Below, piece after piece: positions 53,201 through 62,537 of a stretch of DNA of 64,000 nucleotides; the stretch's first letter is position 1; each line of letters begins with the position of its first letter. Under the pieces are notes generated by a model that saw only the letters and a list, made by a program, of their open reading frames with translations, ran no database searches and was not told where the DNA came from. The stretch lies in contig CAMQGK010000327.1 of assembly GCA_947000775.1 (NCBI GenBank), forward strand, positions 17,122,501 to 17,186,500, written 5' to 3'. This DNA is from Pterois miles. Its lineage: Eukaryota > Chordata > Actinopteri > Perciformes > Scorpaenidae. Position numbers and translations under genes: made by a program.

Positions 53201-56200
53201 TCCTCTCCTCCATGAGGTCACTACGGACGCCACCGCCATCGTGCGCTACCGCAAGATGAGTGAAGGGATAAAGACCCCCCTCGCCGCCATCCCTCTTGTG
53301 TCTCTTATGGGCCTCCTTAGAGCCACGTGGCGGCTGAGGTAATGGTTGGAGGTCACCGAGACATTCACAGAAGTCTGCAGAGGCAAAAGTGACAGACGAC
53401 AAGGCTTTGTAGCGCGGCTGCCTGCGTTTTATTAAATCGTAAGGGAACGTCATGCAATTTAACGCTCCGGCGTCGCAGATTTGTACCTCATGCTCTGCCA
53501 CAGCGCTCTCACGAGTCAATACACAAGTAACTGGTAGCATGTGTGGCTATGGATAATTACCACTGGTGACACCATAAGTAAAATATAACAAGCAGAGCGG
53601 GGTCTGCCGGTGAGATCACCGCATAGATGAAGTGGCCCCTTGGGATGCCAAGACTTCAAGAAGCTCCTGACCTCGGCCTAACTCACTGATGACTAGCATG
53701 TGTGACTAGCTCACAGGTCAAGACAGCTGCTAGAGACGCTGTGCGGAGCTGAAGAGAAAGATAGGAACGGTTGGAGTGGATAAAGACAGCCCTAGCTTCA
53801 CTTCCTTGATATCTGAATCAAAGCAAACTGATGCTGAGAATGTGAGACATATACTAGTCATATCCTATTTTTAGTCAACATAAATAATACTGAATATTGT
53901 TCTACTGGGAGGAAAAAGACCACAGAACTTCTGCTTTATCCCAAATCCAAAAGATCTGTCATCAAGTACAGACCAAAGGCATTTCAATCTTCATGTTTAT
54001 TATCAGGCCAGACGTTTAATATAGTATCCAGACCAATTTGTTCTCAGACCAAAGGCATTAGGTGTCCATGACACTGCAGCACTAATTTCCACAGGCTACT
54101 AATGACGTAGCTCTCCAGTCCTCCACCGGCAGCCTCACACCCCCGTCTCTGACCGCTCCTCACAAAGGTGATTATAAACCCATTAATCAGATTATGTCAT
54201 GGGTTACATGTGGTCTGCATTTTGTTATATGACTCAGTTTCTTAGATAAACAACAGGGGTCTTTTATTCCATCTGACGGTACCACTGTTTTCACTCGGAT
54301 GGAGCTCAGAGAAAATTGGTCTGAAGCGATGCGCTGGTGTGCGCCGGGGTAATTGACCAATTTGTGGGATTTTTCAGATGGCCATGGCTTGGTGAGCCCT
54401 GGTCTACAGTAAGTTATCCCTCGCTGTAAATGTCACTTGCGGTCAAGTAGCCACCTGGGTGGATCCACAGAGGTCCACCCGATGAAAAGCTCTCGGTTTT
54501 CTCTCCAGATGGATTCTGCAGTTTTGATTTGGAGAGATTTCTAAGTCCACACCAATATCCGCCCATATTACCATATGACCACACTTGACGTGACTTTGCA
54601 CTGCACAGAGCAAGCATATCCTGGGAGGTCTGCAGTGTTAAGACTCAGTTCCACCAGAAAATCCACATTTGGTTGGCAAATTATTCTGGTCAGAAATCAC
54701 TCACAAAGTATCAGATGTCCTTCACCACACAGGGAATTCGCAACCCTGCCTCACATTTTGGAGCCACTACACACTTGGTTAAATCATCAAATAACGTTAC
54801 TTTAGACACTGTCAGAAAATGATCCAGGGATGCTGAATGCAAATTGGCAGTTACACTTTATGTTTGAAGTGGCATTGACCCCAAAAGTCAACAGTGTTTT
54901 TCAAACTATGCGTGGCTATGTAGAGCTTTTTCTTCTCTTTCTTTTTTTTTTTTTTTTTTTTAAAGATTTGATCTTTTTATTACTCGAGCAGTAGCAGCTA
55001 ATGGAGGCCTTCAAGAGGAAGTGTAGTTGTTTGAAGTGGTGGTTCTGATATAGCAGTCTCTTTCATCACAGTGGGACACAGTCTCTGAGCTTTAATGGAA
55101 ATCATAATGCATAACTGCCCAAAGGTAAAGGGGCTGGAATCTGTCTGCATGCCAAGCTCCACGATACTGTACCTAAATGGGCACATTTATTCCCCTCTAA
55201 ATGTGTGTTGATATTTGTTTATAGGAAGACTGAGAAAAAAAAAAAAACAAAATCTGGACATTGTGTTCACTGGTAGTTTGTTGAGCACACATGCATGCCA
55301 TAATAATAATTCATTTTTTTAAATATTTATACAGGGAAATTAGTATTAGCCCAGTCATTAGTTTCATTGTATTTAAACTGTGGGCATCTCACCTTGAAGT
55401 AGAGCTAAGATGATTGCCATGGTTTCTTATTTTGTGTCTGTAAGGTCACTTTCCACAGAGTCACTTTTGATCGCTTGCCTCTCTGCAATGTATCCTACAG
55501 CGGTTGGTATGATATCTTACAAAAAGTTAGTCCTTATTTTTTTGTGCATTTTTCTAACAAATGCCCAGCAACATGTGACATGTGTCAATTTTAGAATAAA
55601 CCTCCATCTTTGCAGGAAACAACTTGGTTAGGTTTAAGCAACAAAACTGCTTAGATTTAGGAAACGATAGTGATTTGGGTTAAAATAACACCAGAAGTGG
55701 CAAATGGAGGTACAGAAATACAGAAGTTACATGACAAATAAACCAACATTGACTTTTGCTTTCACGTGAACACTAGTTTCCCAGGTGAAATTTTTTGAGC
55801 CACCCATCCACCTCAACCACCTCCCTATGCAGTGTTTGTTGTTCTTTATACTTCCTGAGTTACAATTGCGTAGATTACGTACTAAATTATTTTGTGTGAT
55901 ATATATGAATTACAGTGCATTGCTTTTCATAGATATAGTTACGAACGGTATATAAGTACAGCCTGCTCTCTGTAGGCACTTTTGTTAGTAGCAGCAGTGA
56001 GATATTAACAAACAGTAAAGTGCTTAGCTTCCATGTCTCAGTACTGAGGAGATCTCTACCCCAGACAGACTCAGAGATATCCAAAAACTTTTTTTCACCC
56101 TCCCCTAAAGGAATGTAGAACGAGCTCAAAAAACGAACAACAACTGAAAAAGAGTCTCCAACCCAACCAAAAAACAAACAAAGAGAAGGGGGTTTATTTG

Positions 56201-59200
56201 CACAGCTCCTGTACCACGTCAGAGCTATCATTAAAGGCCCCTTTAACTATCAGTAGCCGATGTGCATTCAATCTCTATTTCCTAAATGAGGGGTTGCCTG
56301 AGATGGGGGTCTTAAAACGATGTTGCCTCTCACCTGGGTCCCTTTGTTCTCCCGCCAGCTTTATGGCTACATGGAGAGCGAGCCGCTCACCCTGCAGCTG
56401 TTCATAGGGACCGCAGACGACCGCCTCCTGCGACCACATGCCTTCTACCAGGTCCACCGCATCACTGGCAAAACCGTCTCCACCGCCAGCCATGAAGTCA
56501 TGCAATCCAACACCAAAGTTCTGGAGATCCCTCTGCTGCCTGAGAACAACATGAGAGCCATGTGAGTGCTCTTAGACCTCCACAAGTCGCCTATCAATCT
56601 TTTCCTCTCCACATTCTTCACTGGTAACCCCTACTTTAAAATACACCCATAAAAACACACTCTCTCTTGTTTCTCTCAGCACCTTCTTCTTTGCTTTAGC
56701 TCTACAAACAGAATGTATGATGATAGGCGCTTTACAGCACACACTTCTGAATAGGCCTTCATACCTGAGATCTGCGCTTTCACCCCAAGAGATGCATGAT
56801 TTCTAAGGAAGTGAAATAAGTACTTATTGTTCACACCATATGGGCCACACTCTGAATTCAGGGGTGACTTAGGACTCTAAAGTCTACAGGCTTGCAGTCG
56901 TAAAATAAATATCAGATTAGGAGCTGCTGCACCACTGCTGGAAGAAGTACTCTGATATTTTACTAGTAACAGTAATAATACTACAGTGTAGAAATACTCT
57001 GTTACAAGTATAAGTCCTGCATTCAAAACTTTACTTAAGTAAAAGTAAAAAAAATATTAGCATTAGAATATACCTAAAGTACAAAAAGTAAAAATTTTTG
57101 CAGAACGTCCCTTTTCAGAATGATATATAACTGGAATAAAATGGATGTGTTCATCACTAATGTTGCAGCTGGTAAAAGTGAATCTAATGTCCATTACTTT
57201 ATATACTGCTGGGTGACTTAATGATTTATTAGATCATATATATTTTATAATATTAATCCAAATCTGTCAAGTAACTAATAACTAAAGCTGTAATATATAT
57301 GCAGTGAAAGTAGCATAAAATGAAAATACTCAAGTAAAGTACGCATAGACTTTGCCAGCAAGTTGAATGTATTAGAACACCACTAGTTACCCCAGAACGT
57401 ATGATCTTGGTTATGGAGTATGTCATTTAGCAATAACAAAACAATGTCAATTAAGGACCATTAAAGTCTATACAGGAATAGAAAGTGCACAAATGACTAC
57501 TACTCAACCAGAATAATTAATGCACACATATGCTTATGGTGCCTTAAAACGTGAACTTGTGGCATGCGTTGCGTTGCATTCAAGTGGTTAAGTCATGAAG
57601 AACACCGCTGCTAAGCAACGGCAATATTAACGTTACTGTCCAAGTCTAGAAGCCACAGAGGCTAGCAAGTGGGAAATATATTGAAGGAAATGCAAAGACA
57701 TGACAGAGGAGAAAGATGGGCTCTTTGGGAATATCAACATTTTACTCAGACTTATAAAATTACCAAGAAACACAATTTATGACAAATTGCAATATACTGT
57801 ACAATATTAACTTATTATGCACCCATAAATTAACTTCCATGGGCTCCACCATTTCTCACAATGTCAACAAACACGTCACAAGTTGTGAAGTCTGACCTTT
57901 CAGAAACTTTCCACTTACGAGGTCGTGAACATGAGAGGGACGTTCATACGGGCCAGCTCGTAAAAACGGTAAACACCACCCCATTTGAAGGCAGCAGTAA
58001 CACGCAAATAAATAGAAGCCATTTTCATAGCAGACATTTTGATTTGTCATAGTAGGAAAAACACAGGTGTTGCTAATAACAGTAACAATGGCGCGTTAAG
58101 GCTCCCAGTCAGCCATGACATGGTATCAATGTGTTTTTCCTACTGTGACATGTCAAACTGCCATCTGCAAAGAGGGTCTTTTTTAAATTATCAGCTGATA
58201 GAGAACAGTGGCGGTCTGTAACACCATGAACAACAACAGACTCGTAGGAAAAGACATGAGTGTATGAAAAGTTTGCAAACTTTTGAATTTATTTTATTGT
58301 AGGTACATCTACAAGAACGTGTTTCATTCATATCCACATTAGCTAACAAACAGTAGCATTGTTATCAAGCACTGAAGCACTTAAAGCTTGTGCTAACAAA
58401 CAATTTGTCATAACGGTACCTGTTTGAATTTGCTATTATGAATGTTAGCTAATATTAGTGTTTACCGCAGGATGAGCTAACATTTGCTAACAAGCTAACT
58501 AAGTTGCTCTGCTTATTAGGATGGCCATGTCTGCACATTTTGAGCTCCGGTGGTCTCAGAGTTCATTCTCTCGTTACTCTCCTGTAACCTTAGTTTACCT
58601 TTAAAAACATTAGCATCAGTTTGCTAGGCTGAGGTAAATTAGCCTTGGCCTCATCCCTCCCCTGGACTCGCTCTGCGTTGTGTCCAGGCAGTAGCTCCTG
58701 TCCTGGGGCTCCATTCAGACTAGGCTGCAGTGAATTTTGTTGGACTGGGGCCCAGAACCCTGGGTTATGGATAAAACCGCCATATCCGAATATGTTACAT
58801 AAGACCGTTACCTCTTACCACACCTCAAGTTTATCCTCCTCCCTGTTTTAAAGCACTAAGTAAAAATAATCAGTTATGATTTAACGCATTGCTATTTTAC
58901 TCTCATATTTGTCTAAATGCTTAAATGCAAAGATATTTATAGGATAGTTTCCTGACTGGACCCTGGCCTTCGTTGGTCGAGCATGAATGATTTTAACATT
59001 TGTCCTGCCTTACAATATCATTTCCAACAATACCACAATATCCCCTATATTGTATCATATTTAGAGTCGCCCCTCACCCATTGGACTTAATGTGTCCCTC
59101 AGGATGAACACGATATTGAAAAAATATTCAAGAGGAAGTTTCTGTTCCCCTCTGTCGTCAGCACACACGCCAAAGGAAGAGGAGTGAAAGTTCTGTCTTT

Positions 59201-62200
59201 CTCCCCCGACTGTCTGAAAGGTTAACACAAAACCTTTAACTGTCTCTTTCCACTGAGCTGTTTAACAGTTGTCCTGATAACGCAGCATCCATCGCTCTGC
59301 TCTCGTGCCAGCAATCATTTGCTCGCTGTGTGGGATGCAGACAGTCTCGAGCTGCAGTCAAACTTTCAGACAGTTTCAATCTGTCTTTCATTTCTTATTC
59401 TGGGAAAATCCATTTCATACACATACGGTTGCTTAATTTAAAGTAATATACATGCCTGCAAATTCATAAGACTACTTCATTTAGACTAGTCTAAATGTTC
59501 CCTGGCTGGAGATTCATCCTGTTTGTTTTAAAACTACATGCACAACAAAACATTTATATCATGCGAGGCTGATAAGGAGCGGGTTGTCAGCATTGCATAT
59601 TATTTATTCAGACTGTCCAAACCAAAGTCATGGGGAGATATGGTTTGGTATAAAACCTGACATTTACTCTGTTCCAGGAACAGTGCCAAAAAAGCTACCA
59701 TGTAAAAGAATAAAAATGCCAAACCAAATCCCATTCGTATTCCCTCACTTTTTTACCAGCCACACTAGTTTTATTTAAATTCACGAAAGGCCACATATGA
59801 AAATGAATGCTTTTTTTCCACTAACAAAAGGGAAAGAAAATTCACCCCTTTACCTTCCAAATTGTGAAATAAAATAGAAAGACAGCTTAGAAACGAGTCT
59901 AATGCTACATGTGGAAATGATTAACAGAGGTTTTAAACATATGAAGTGTAAGGCTTCAATACTGTGAAGGGACTGAAGAGGCTTGGTGCACTCAGATAGC
60001 AATAAAGTGACTTTGTGTATACTCGGTGCAGGCTGATGGAACCTTGTTTGATGGTGGTAAGCCACGGTGTGCTCACTCACTCCAGATTCCTCCCGAGAGC
60101 CGCTAATTCTTGGACCACCGTGACCCTTTAAAACTGTGATGTGAAGTCATTAATGTCCAACTCTGTCTTAGATGACATGCTGGATTAATAATGACACGGT
60201 CACGCTCCGGTGGACTTCCAGTGAGTGATCTGTAACACCAGTGGGGACTTCATGTGCAGCTACTCAGCTCACTGTCTCAGTTTAAACAACCAGAGTCCTC
60301 AAATTTGCTCCCTTCAGCCTTTGTCCATACAGTACCTTCTGTAGAAAACAGTCTGTAGGAAGAATCCTGTGTCATTACACGTTAGGCCTCATGCAGCAAC
60401 ATTCTCTTAAATTAGTCCTATATTTTCTATTACTGTCTGTTAAGAGAAAGTCAACTCCAGATGCACCAAATGCTCTTAACCATCAAATCTGCTCTTAACC
60501 AGGTGTGCTGAATGATTACTCCCACTTGATCATAAATTAGAGGCATGTGGCTTTATTATTAGCATAGGTAACACCCCCTAAACACTATATAAAGCCCCCA
60601 GAGGCAAATCTGTGATTTGTGATTTTGGGCTATACAAATAAAACTGATTTGACTTGAATTGAAACACTATATAATTGCAGGTATTACCATAGGTAATGCC
60701 CCCTAAACACTGAAGGAAGGTATTAGCATAGGTAACACCCCCTAAATACTAAGGGAAGGTATTAGCATAGGTAACACCCCCTAAATACTAAGGGAAGGTA
60801 TTAGCATAGGTAATGCCCCCTAAACACAAAGGAAAGGTATTAGCATAGGTAATGCACCTAAACTCTAAGGGAAGGTATTAATTTAGGTAATGTGCCCTAA
60901 ACACTAAGGGAAGGTATTCGCATAGGTGACACCCCTTAAACATTGTAGGACAGGTGTTGTGCTGTGTGCAAATACCTGCGCATGCCCAAGAATTGGAGAG
61001 AAAAATTACTCTAAAACATATAATAATCTAAATTTGATTGCATGATATTTGTTTGTTTATTGTTTCCTGCATGAAGCCCACTTGTGTGATAGCAGAGAAA
61101 GAAGCAATTGATGCTTTCTTGAGACAGTAGCATACAGGTCTGACTTAAAACAAAAAAAAAAAAAACATAACTTTTCCATTATCCTGAATATATAATGTCA
61201 TGTTTGAAATATGGTTTTAAAGTTTGCCTTCCCCGCCTCTGTCCTAGAATTGATTGTGCAGGGATCCTCAAGCTGCGCAATTCGGACATCGAGCTTCGCA
61301 AAGGAGAAACAGACATCGGACGTAAAAACACACGCGTGAGACTGGTGTTTCGGGTGCACATCAACCAGCCCAACGGCAGGACGGTGTCCCTGCAGGCTGC
61401 TTCGAACCCCATTGAATGCTGTAAGTCACACAGAAATAAACTGGCTTTTCTCTTGGCTCTCCACTTAAGCCAAAGGTGGCATCTATTGTTGTAATCCAAT
61501 AAACCGAGCTACTATTTTATTACCTGCTGGAGAGAATTCAGCGCCTCTGCAGCCAATAAGCTTTTATATAATCAAAGCAATTTGCCAAGGCAATAGATGC
61601 ATTGTGAGTGATGCCAGACACACGTGTTATCTATCTCAGCTCACATTTTATGACTGAATGCACAAGTTATTGTGACTACCTGATTAGCGTAGGTTGCACA
61701 AAGGTCATTTGCCAGCCCCAGTTTTGGCACGGTTGAATGAGCGCTTTGAAAGAAACCTCTGTTTCTTTGTCATTTGTTTGTTTTTTTCAGGTGTGATGTT
61801 ATTTGCACCCAAGGACGCCAGTTAAAGTTGGATGCTGGCTTTATAGTTTATGGTCTAAAGTGGATGTTAATCTGAATTGGTTCATCATTACAGAGAAGGT
61901 TTGTTCAGTGAATTTTAGATTTTTTAGTGCTTTAGTGATTCTAAAATTATACAATGGGATAATAGATGAAATGCACAGTAATGTGATAATAAATAGATCT
62001 GACTCTGGCTGTGAATCTGATCAGCTAATCCCAGAGACTAAAGGTGACTAGCTAGCCACAGTTACAGAAAGCACAGACAGGTGGTTGGCAGTAGGCTTCT
62101 TCATGGAAAATAATGACTAAGAATCAGATCATGACAATGTTCAGTGTTCAGCCTTTTTCATTGTCATTGAAAGAGCAGCTGTTGGCTCAAAACCTCTTAG

Positions 62201-62350
62201 CTTGGGGTCATGAAATCTCCATAATAAAGTTGATAAGTCTGTTTCTCTAACCAAGAACTGCTGTTTTATTGGCTTTGTGCAGGGCTTGTGCTTCTTGGAG
62301 TGGATGGAGATCAGGCACTGAGTTTATGTATGGTCACACACTGTATTGAA

Positions 62351-62382
<32 letters not shown>

Positions 62383-62537
62383 CCCCTCTCCAACAGCCCA
62401 GCGCTCAGCTCAGGAGCTTCCCTTGGTGGAGAAGCAGAGCGTGGATAGTTACCCCGCCACCGGAGGCAAAATGATGCTCCTGAGTGGCCTTAACTTCCTC
62501 CCCGACTCCAAGGTGGTGTTCGTGGAGAAGGCCCAGG
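39017..62537 (+). CDS. nfatc1: nfatc1 gene, 5' and central exons (3' exons beyond window)
   Basis: Transcription factor dephosphorylated in the cytoplasm by Ca2+-activated calcineurin, after which it enters the nucleus and binds GGAAA sites, often with AP-1. In mammals it acts in T cells, osteoclasts and heart-valve endocardium. Isoform A joins 39017-39140, 42269-43384, 46615-46774, 56359-56561, 61248-61420 and 62397-62537. Isoform B replaces the first segment with 41058-41142. This gives about 639 residues (isoform A numbering, one base added in exon 3) before the window ends. Paralogue choice: MKSAEE in exon 1A, the EFDF/FEY start of exon 1B, GAPALESPRIEIT, SSYES and VPQHPY match NFATC1 and not NFATC2, C3 or C4. 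All introns are GT-AG and in phase. The one defect is a frameshift at 42913-42919. The C-terminal half of the IPT domain and the transactivation tail are not in the window. Confidence 0.96.
40880..41057 (+). promoter_or_regulatory. nfatc1: probable nfatc1 P2 promoter/leader of exon 1B
   Basis: Sequence directly before the isoform B start codon. By position it must hold the exon 1B leader and, nearby, the P2 promoter. No TATA box is convincing. A 10-codon upstream ORF (ATG at 41004, stop ending 41036) ends 21 bases before the main ATG. A (TG)n tract at about 40780-40806 lies further upstream. Confidence 0.45.
41004..41036 (+). promoter_or_regulatory. short uORF in the exon 1B leader
   Basis: ATG, nine further codons and TAG, in the same frame as the isoform B start and ending 21 bases before it. 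It could lower initiation at 41058 if included in the transcript. Confidence 0.4.
41058..41142 (+). CDS. nfatc1: nfatc1 exon 1B, alternative first coding exon (isoform B)
   Basis: Encodes 28 codons plus one base (MSFQHEEQEFDFSYVFEY then an acidic tail ending EPER). The EQEFDF-hydrophobic-FE pattern matches the mammalian NFATc1/B start, made from the second, more constitutive promoter P2. NFATC2 has a similar acidic/aromatic N-terminus (ELDFSILFDYEY), known there as part of the N-terminal activation domain, so this exon probably adds an activation motif missing from isoform A. The start has a good context (G at -3). The donor at 41143 is GTGGGT, weaker than the other donors. Phase 1 joins exon 3 exactly as exon 1A does. 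A 10-codon upstream ORF lies at 41004-41036. Confidence 0.9.
42269..43384 (+). CDS. nfatc1: nfatc1 exon 3: calcineurin-binding regulatory domain (contains a frameshift)
   Basis: Large exon preceded by a polypyrimidine tract and CAG, with donor GTAAGA at 43385. It encodes the NFAT homology region. In order: DAYSYTPNVS start; calcineurin dock PRIEIT (42487-42504, residues 115-120); serine-rich region with SPASS and SRSCNSEASSYES; SP repeats (SPWQSPCVSP, SPHHSPSTSP); a Gly-rich linker; KRK nuclear localisation signal (about residues 275-277); third SP repeat SPNQSPTPSPHGSPRVS; conserved TNSAIVAAINALTTD; KTRKT; and a second calcineurin site FLDVPQHPY (LDVP at 43332-43343), equivalent to the mammalian LxVP site. 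Frame 1 holds up to about 42918 and frame 3 from about 42920: one base is missing at a G7 run. Read literally, frame 1 stops after 43140 and loses the NLS and DNA-binding domain. Confidence 0.96.
42913..42919 (+). other. nfatc1: single-base frameshift at a G7 homopolymer in nfatc1 exon 3
   Basis: The conserved reading frame changes here. Before the run the protein reads RPNSPSC. After it, the frame one position over reads GGSGGGGVNGAGG then MGKRKYSFNG, matching mammalian KRKYSLNG. A G8 run would join them. Downstream exons are all intact and conserved. Confidence 0.93.
43920..44460 (+). repeat. dispersed repeat, copy 2
   Basis: Same family and orientation as 17999-18480, here in nfatc1 intron 3. 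It shares GTTCCTATTGGCTGTGCTC and GCCATTAGGAGCACCGGAGG. Confidence 0.85.
44880..45210. promoter_or_regulatory. candidate intronic regulatory element
   Basis: Non-repetitive, GC-richer than the surrounding intron, with GATAAAG, TGACAGG, TGTTTGTTTTGG and a GCCCCGCGGGG palindrome (45034-45046 region). Texture-based call. Confidence 0.3.
45838..46175. mobile_element. TTAA-flanked MITE, related family
   Basis: TTAA (45838-45841), then AAGGGCCTATTATC; right end GCATTATAGGTCCTCT, then TTAA (46172-46175). The ends are inverted (AAGGGCCTATTAT against AGAGGACCTATAATG). The left interior shares ATTTTCAGGTTCATGCTTG with the 8950 copy. Confidence 0.8.
46615..46774 (+). CDS. nfatc1: nfatc1 exon 4: start of the Rel-homology DNA-binding domain
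   Basis: Acceptor TTGCAG, donor GTATGT. One base completes the Ser codon split from exon 3, then 53 codons follow (residues 415-467). The sequence LPALDWQLPS and IEVQPKSHHRAHYETEGSRG is almost identical to mammalian NFATC1. The block R-A-H-Y-E-T-E-G-S-R-G-A-V-K (46703-46744, residues 444-457) is the NFAT recognition loop: in NFAT-DNA structures its Arg, Tyr and Glu side chains read the GGAAA core. The exon ends on a complete codon (phase 0). It follows a 3.2 kb intron and precedes the largest intron of the gene (9.6 kb). Confidence 0.97.
50181..50260. repeat. (CA)n microsatellite
   Basis: CA repeat with AT and TC interruptions. Confidence 0.95.
50380..50720. promoter_or_regulatory. candidate intronic regulatory element
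   Basis: Non-repetitive stretch with CTAATTGCTCATTAAATCCG (50538-50557) and a balanced base mix. Texture-based call. Confidence 0.25.
51700..52330 (-). mobile_element. hAT-type MITE, third copy (minus strand)
   Basis: Reverse-complement match to the copies at 12240 and 37597: GGGAGATTTGTCAAGTATTT (51749-51768) and ATCTTGAGGTCAGAGGTCAA (52047-52066). It contains an extra local palindrome, CTAGAAAACCTAAGG with CCTTAGGTTTTCTAG (about 52173-52213). Confidence 0.85.
52600..53680. promoter_or_regulatory. candidate intronic regulatory elements in intron 4
   Basis: Two non-repetitive, relatively GC-rich blocks (52600-52960, 53200-53680). The second contains GTTTTATTAAATCG, CACGTGGCGGC and GGATAATTACC. 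No splice-consistent coding frame. Texture-based call. Confidence 0.3.
56359..56561 (+). CDS. nfatc1: nfatc1 exon 5: Rel-homology domain, core
   Basis: Acceptor CCGCCAG, donor GTGAGT. It has 67 codons plus two bases (residues 468-534 and part of 535), starting LYGYMESEPLTLQLFIGTAD and ending PLLPENNMRAM-like with the split codon. This is the centre of the N-terminal Rel-homology fold and contains the family signature H-A-F-Y-Q-V-H-R-I-T-G-K-T-V, which takes part in DNA backbone and AP-1 contacts. Identity to mammalian NFATC1 by eye is very high, with only scattered changes (for example Y for H in LHGY). Phase 2 joins exon 6 to give Ile-Ile-Asp-Cys-Ala-Gly, where mammals have Val-Ile-Asp-Cys-Ala-Gly. 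Confidence 0.97.
56931..57345 (-). mobile_element. fragment of the GGTGGAAG-ended DNA transposon
   Basis: CTGCTGGAAGAAGTACTCTG near 56936 and AGTAGCATAAAATGAAAATA then CTCAAGTAAAGTAC near 57340 correspond, reversed, to 15330-16309. Internally deleted and lacks the nested element. Confidence 0.75.
58033..58162. repeat. imperfect 32-bp inverted repeat
   Basis: 58033-58064 (ends GTAGGAAAAACAC) pairs with 58131-58162 (starts GTGTTTTTCCTAC) at 27 of 32 positions, with a 66-base spacer. Possibly a MITE core. Confidence 0.8.
60593..60661 (+). mobile_element. 69-bp 5'-truncated retroposon with 13-bp target-site duplication
   Basis: AAACACTATATAA occurs at 60580-60592 and again at 60662-60674. Between them is a segment ending GCTATACAAATAAAACTGAT then TTGACTTGAATTG, the L2/SINE-type 3' tail common in fish. 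Confidence 0.85.
60680..60949 (+). repeat. minisatellite, seven copies of a 38-39 bp unit
   Basis: Units start GGTATTAGCATAGGTAA, followed by a CCCCCTAAA core and AAGGGAA. Boundaries are about 60680, 60719, 60758, 60797, 60836, 60874 and 60913. Copies 2 and 3 are identical by eye; outer ones are diverged. A lone related unit lies at 60558-60585. Confidence 0.95.
61248..61420 (+). CDS. nfatc1: nfatc1 exon 6: end of the N-terminal Rel-homology domain
   Basis: Acceptor GTCCTAG, donor GTAAGT (consensus). One base completes Ile535, then 57 codons (residues 536-592) and one base of a split Ser. The product reads IDCAGILKLRNSDIELRKGE, then TDIGRKNTRVRLVFRVHI, ending SNPIEC, which is nearly invariant among NFAT proteins. 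R-K-N-T-R-V-R lies near the DNA and the link to the IPT domain. Changes from mammals sit mainly in the loop NQPNGRTVSLQA. No defect is seen. Confidence 0.97.
61421..62396 (+). other. nfatc1 intron 6, ending in a (TG)14 tract
   Basis: 976 bp, GTAAGT to AACAG. The last 44 bases are (TG)14 (62353-62380) followed by a short pyrimidine tract TTCCCCTCTCC and the AACAG acceptor, so the pyrimidine tract is only about 11 nt. Nothing else is recognised. Confidence 0.85.
62353..62380. repeat. (TG)14 microsatellite at the exon 7 acceptor
   Basis: Fourteen pure TG units ending 16 bases before exon 7. UG repeats in RNA are bound by TDP-43 and CELF proteins, and in human CFTR a (TG)mTn tract at an acceptor controls exon skipping. 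Confidence 0.97.
62397..62537 (+). CDS. nfatc1: nfatc1 exon 7: start of the IPT/RHR-C dimerisation domain
   Basis: Acceptor TCCAACAG, donor GTAAGC. Two bases complete the Ser codon, then 46 codons (residues 594-639) and one base. The peptide starts QRSAQELPLVEKQSVDSYPA and ends FVEKAQ, matching the linker and first strands of the mammalian IPT domain (GGKKMVLSGHNFLQDSKVIFVEKA). This domain supports NFAT dimers on kappaB-like sites and contacts to partners. The branch/pyrimidine region of its acceptor abuts a (TG)14 tract. The next exon, expected to start with DGHH-like sequence, is not within the 1.46 kb left in the window. Confidence 0.96.

Larger units (their letters stand above)
46775..56358 (+). 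other. nfatc1 intron 4 (largest in the window)
   Basis: 9.6 kb. Contains a (CA)n block at 50181-50260, a minus-strand hAT-type MITE copy (51700-52330), poly(T) at 54942-54961, an A/T-rich minisatellite-like fragment at 55612-55700, and non-repetitive blocks at 50380-50720, 52600-52960 and 53200-53680 that look like candidate enhancers. The open frames in it show no family resemblance and are not called as genes. Confidence 0.65.
56562..61247 (+). other. nfatc1 intron 5
   Basis: 4.7 kb. Contains a minus-strand fragment of the GGTGGAAG-ended DNA transposon (56931-57345), a 32-bp imperfect inverted repeat (58033-58162), a short retroposon (60593-60661) and a 7-copy minisatellite (60680-60949). 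No exon is recognised. Confidence 0.7.

Noticed and set aside
60680..60949. CRISPR-like array
   Set aside because: Contiguous 38-39 bp tandem units without unique spacers, in an intron of a vertebrate gene: a minisatellite.
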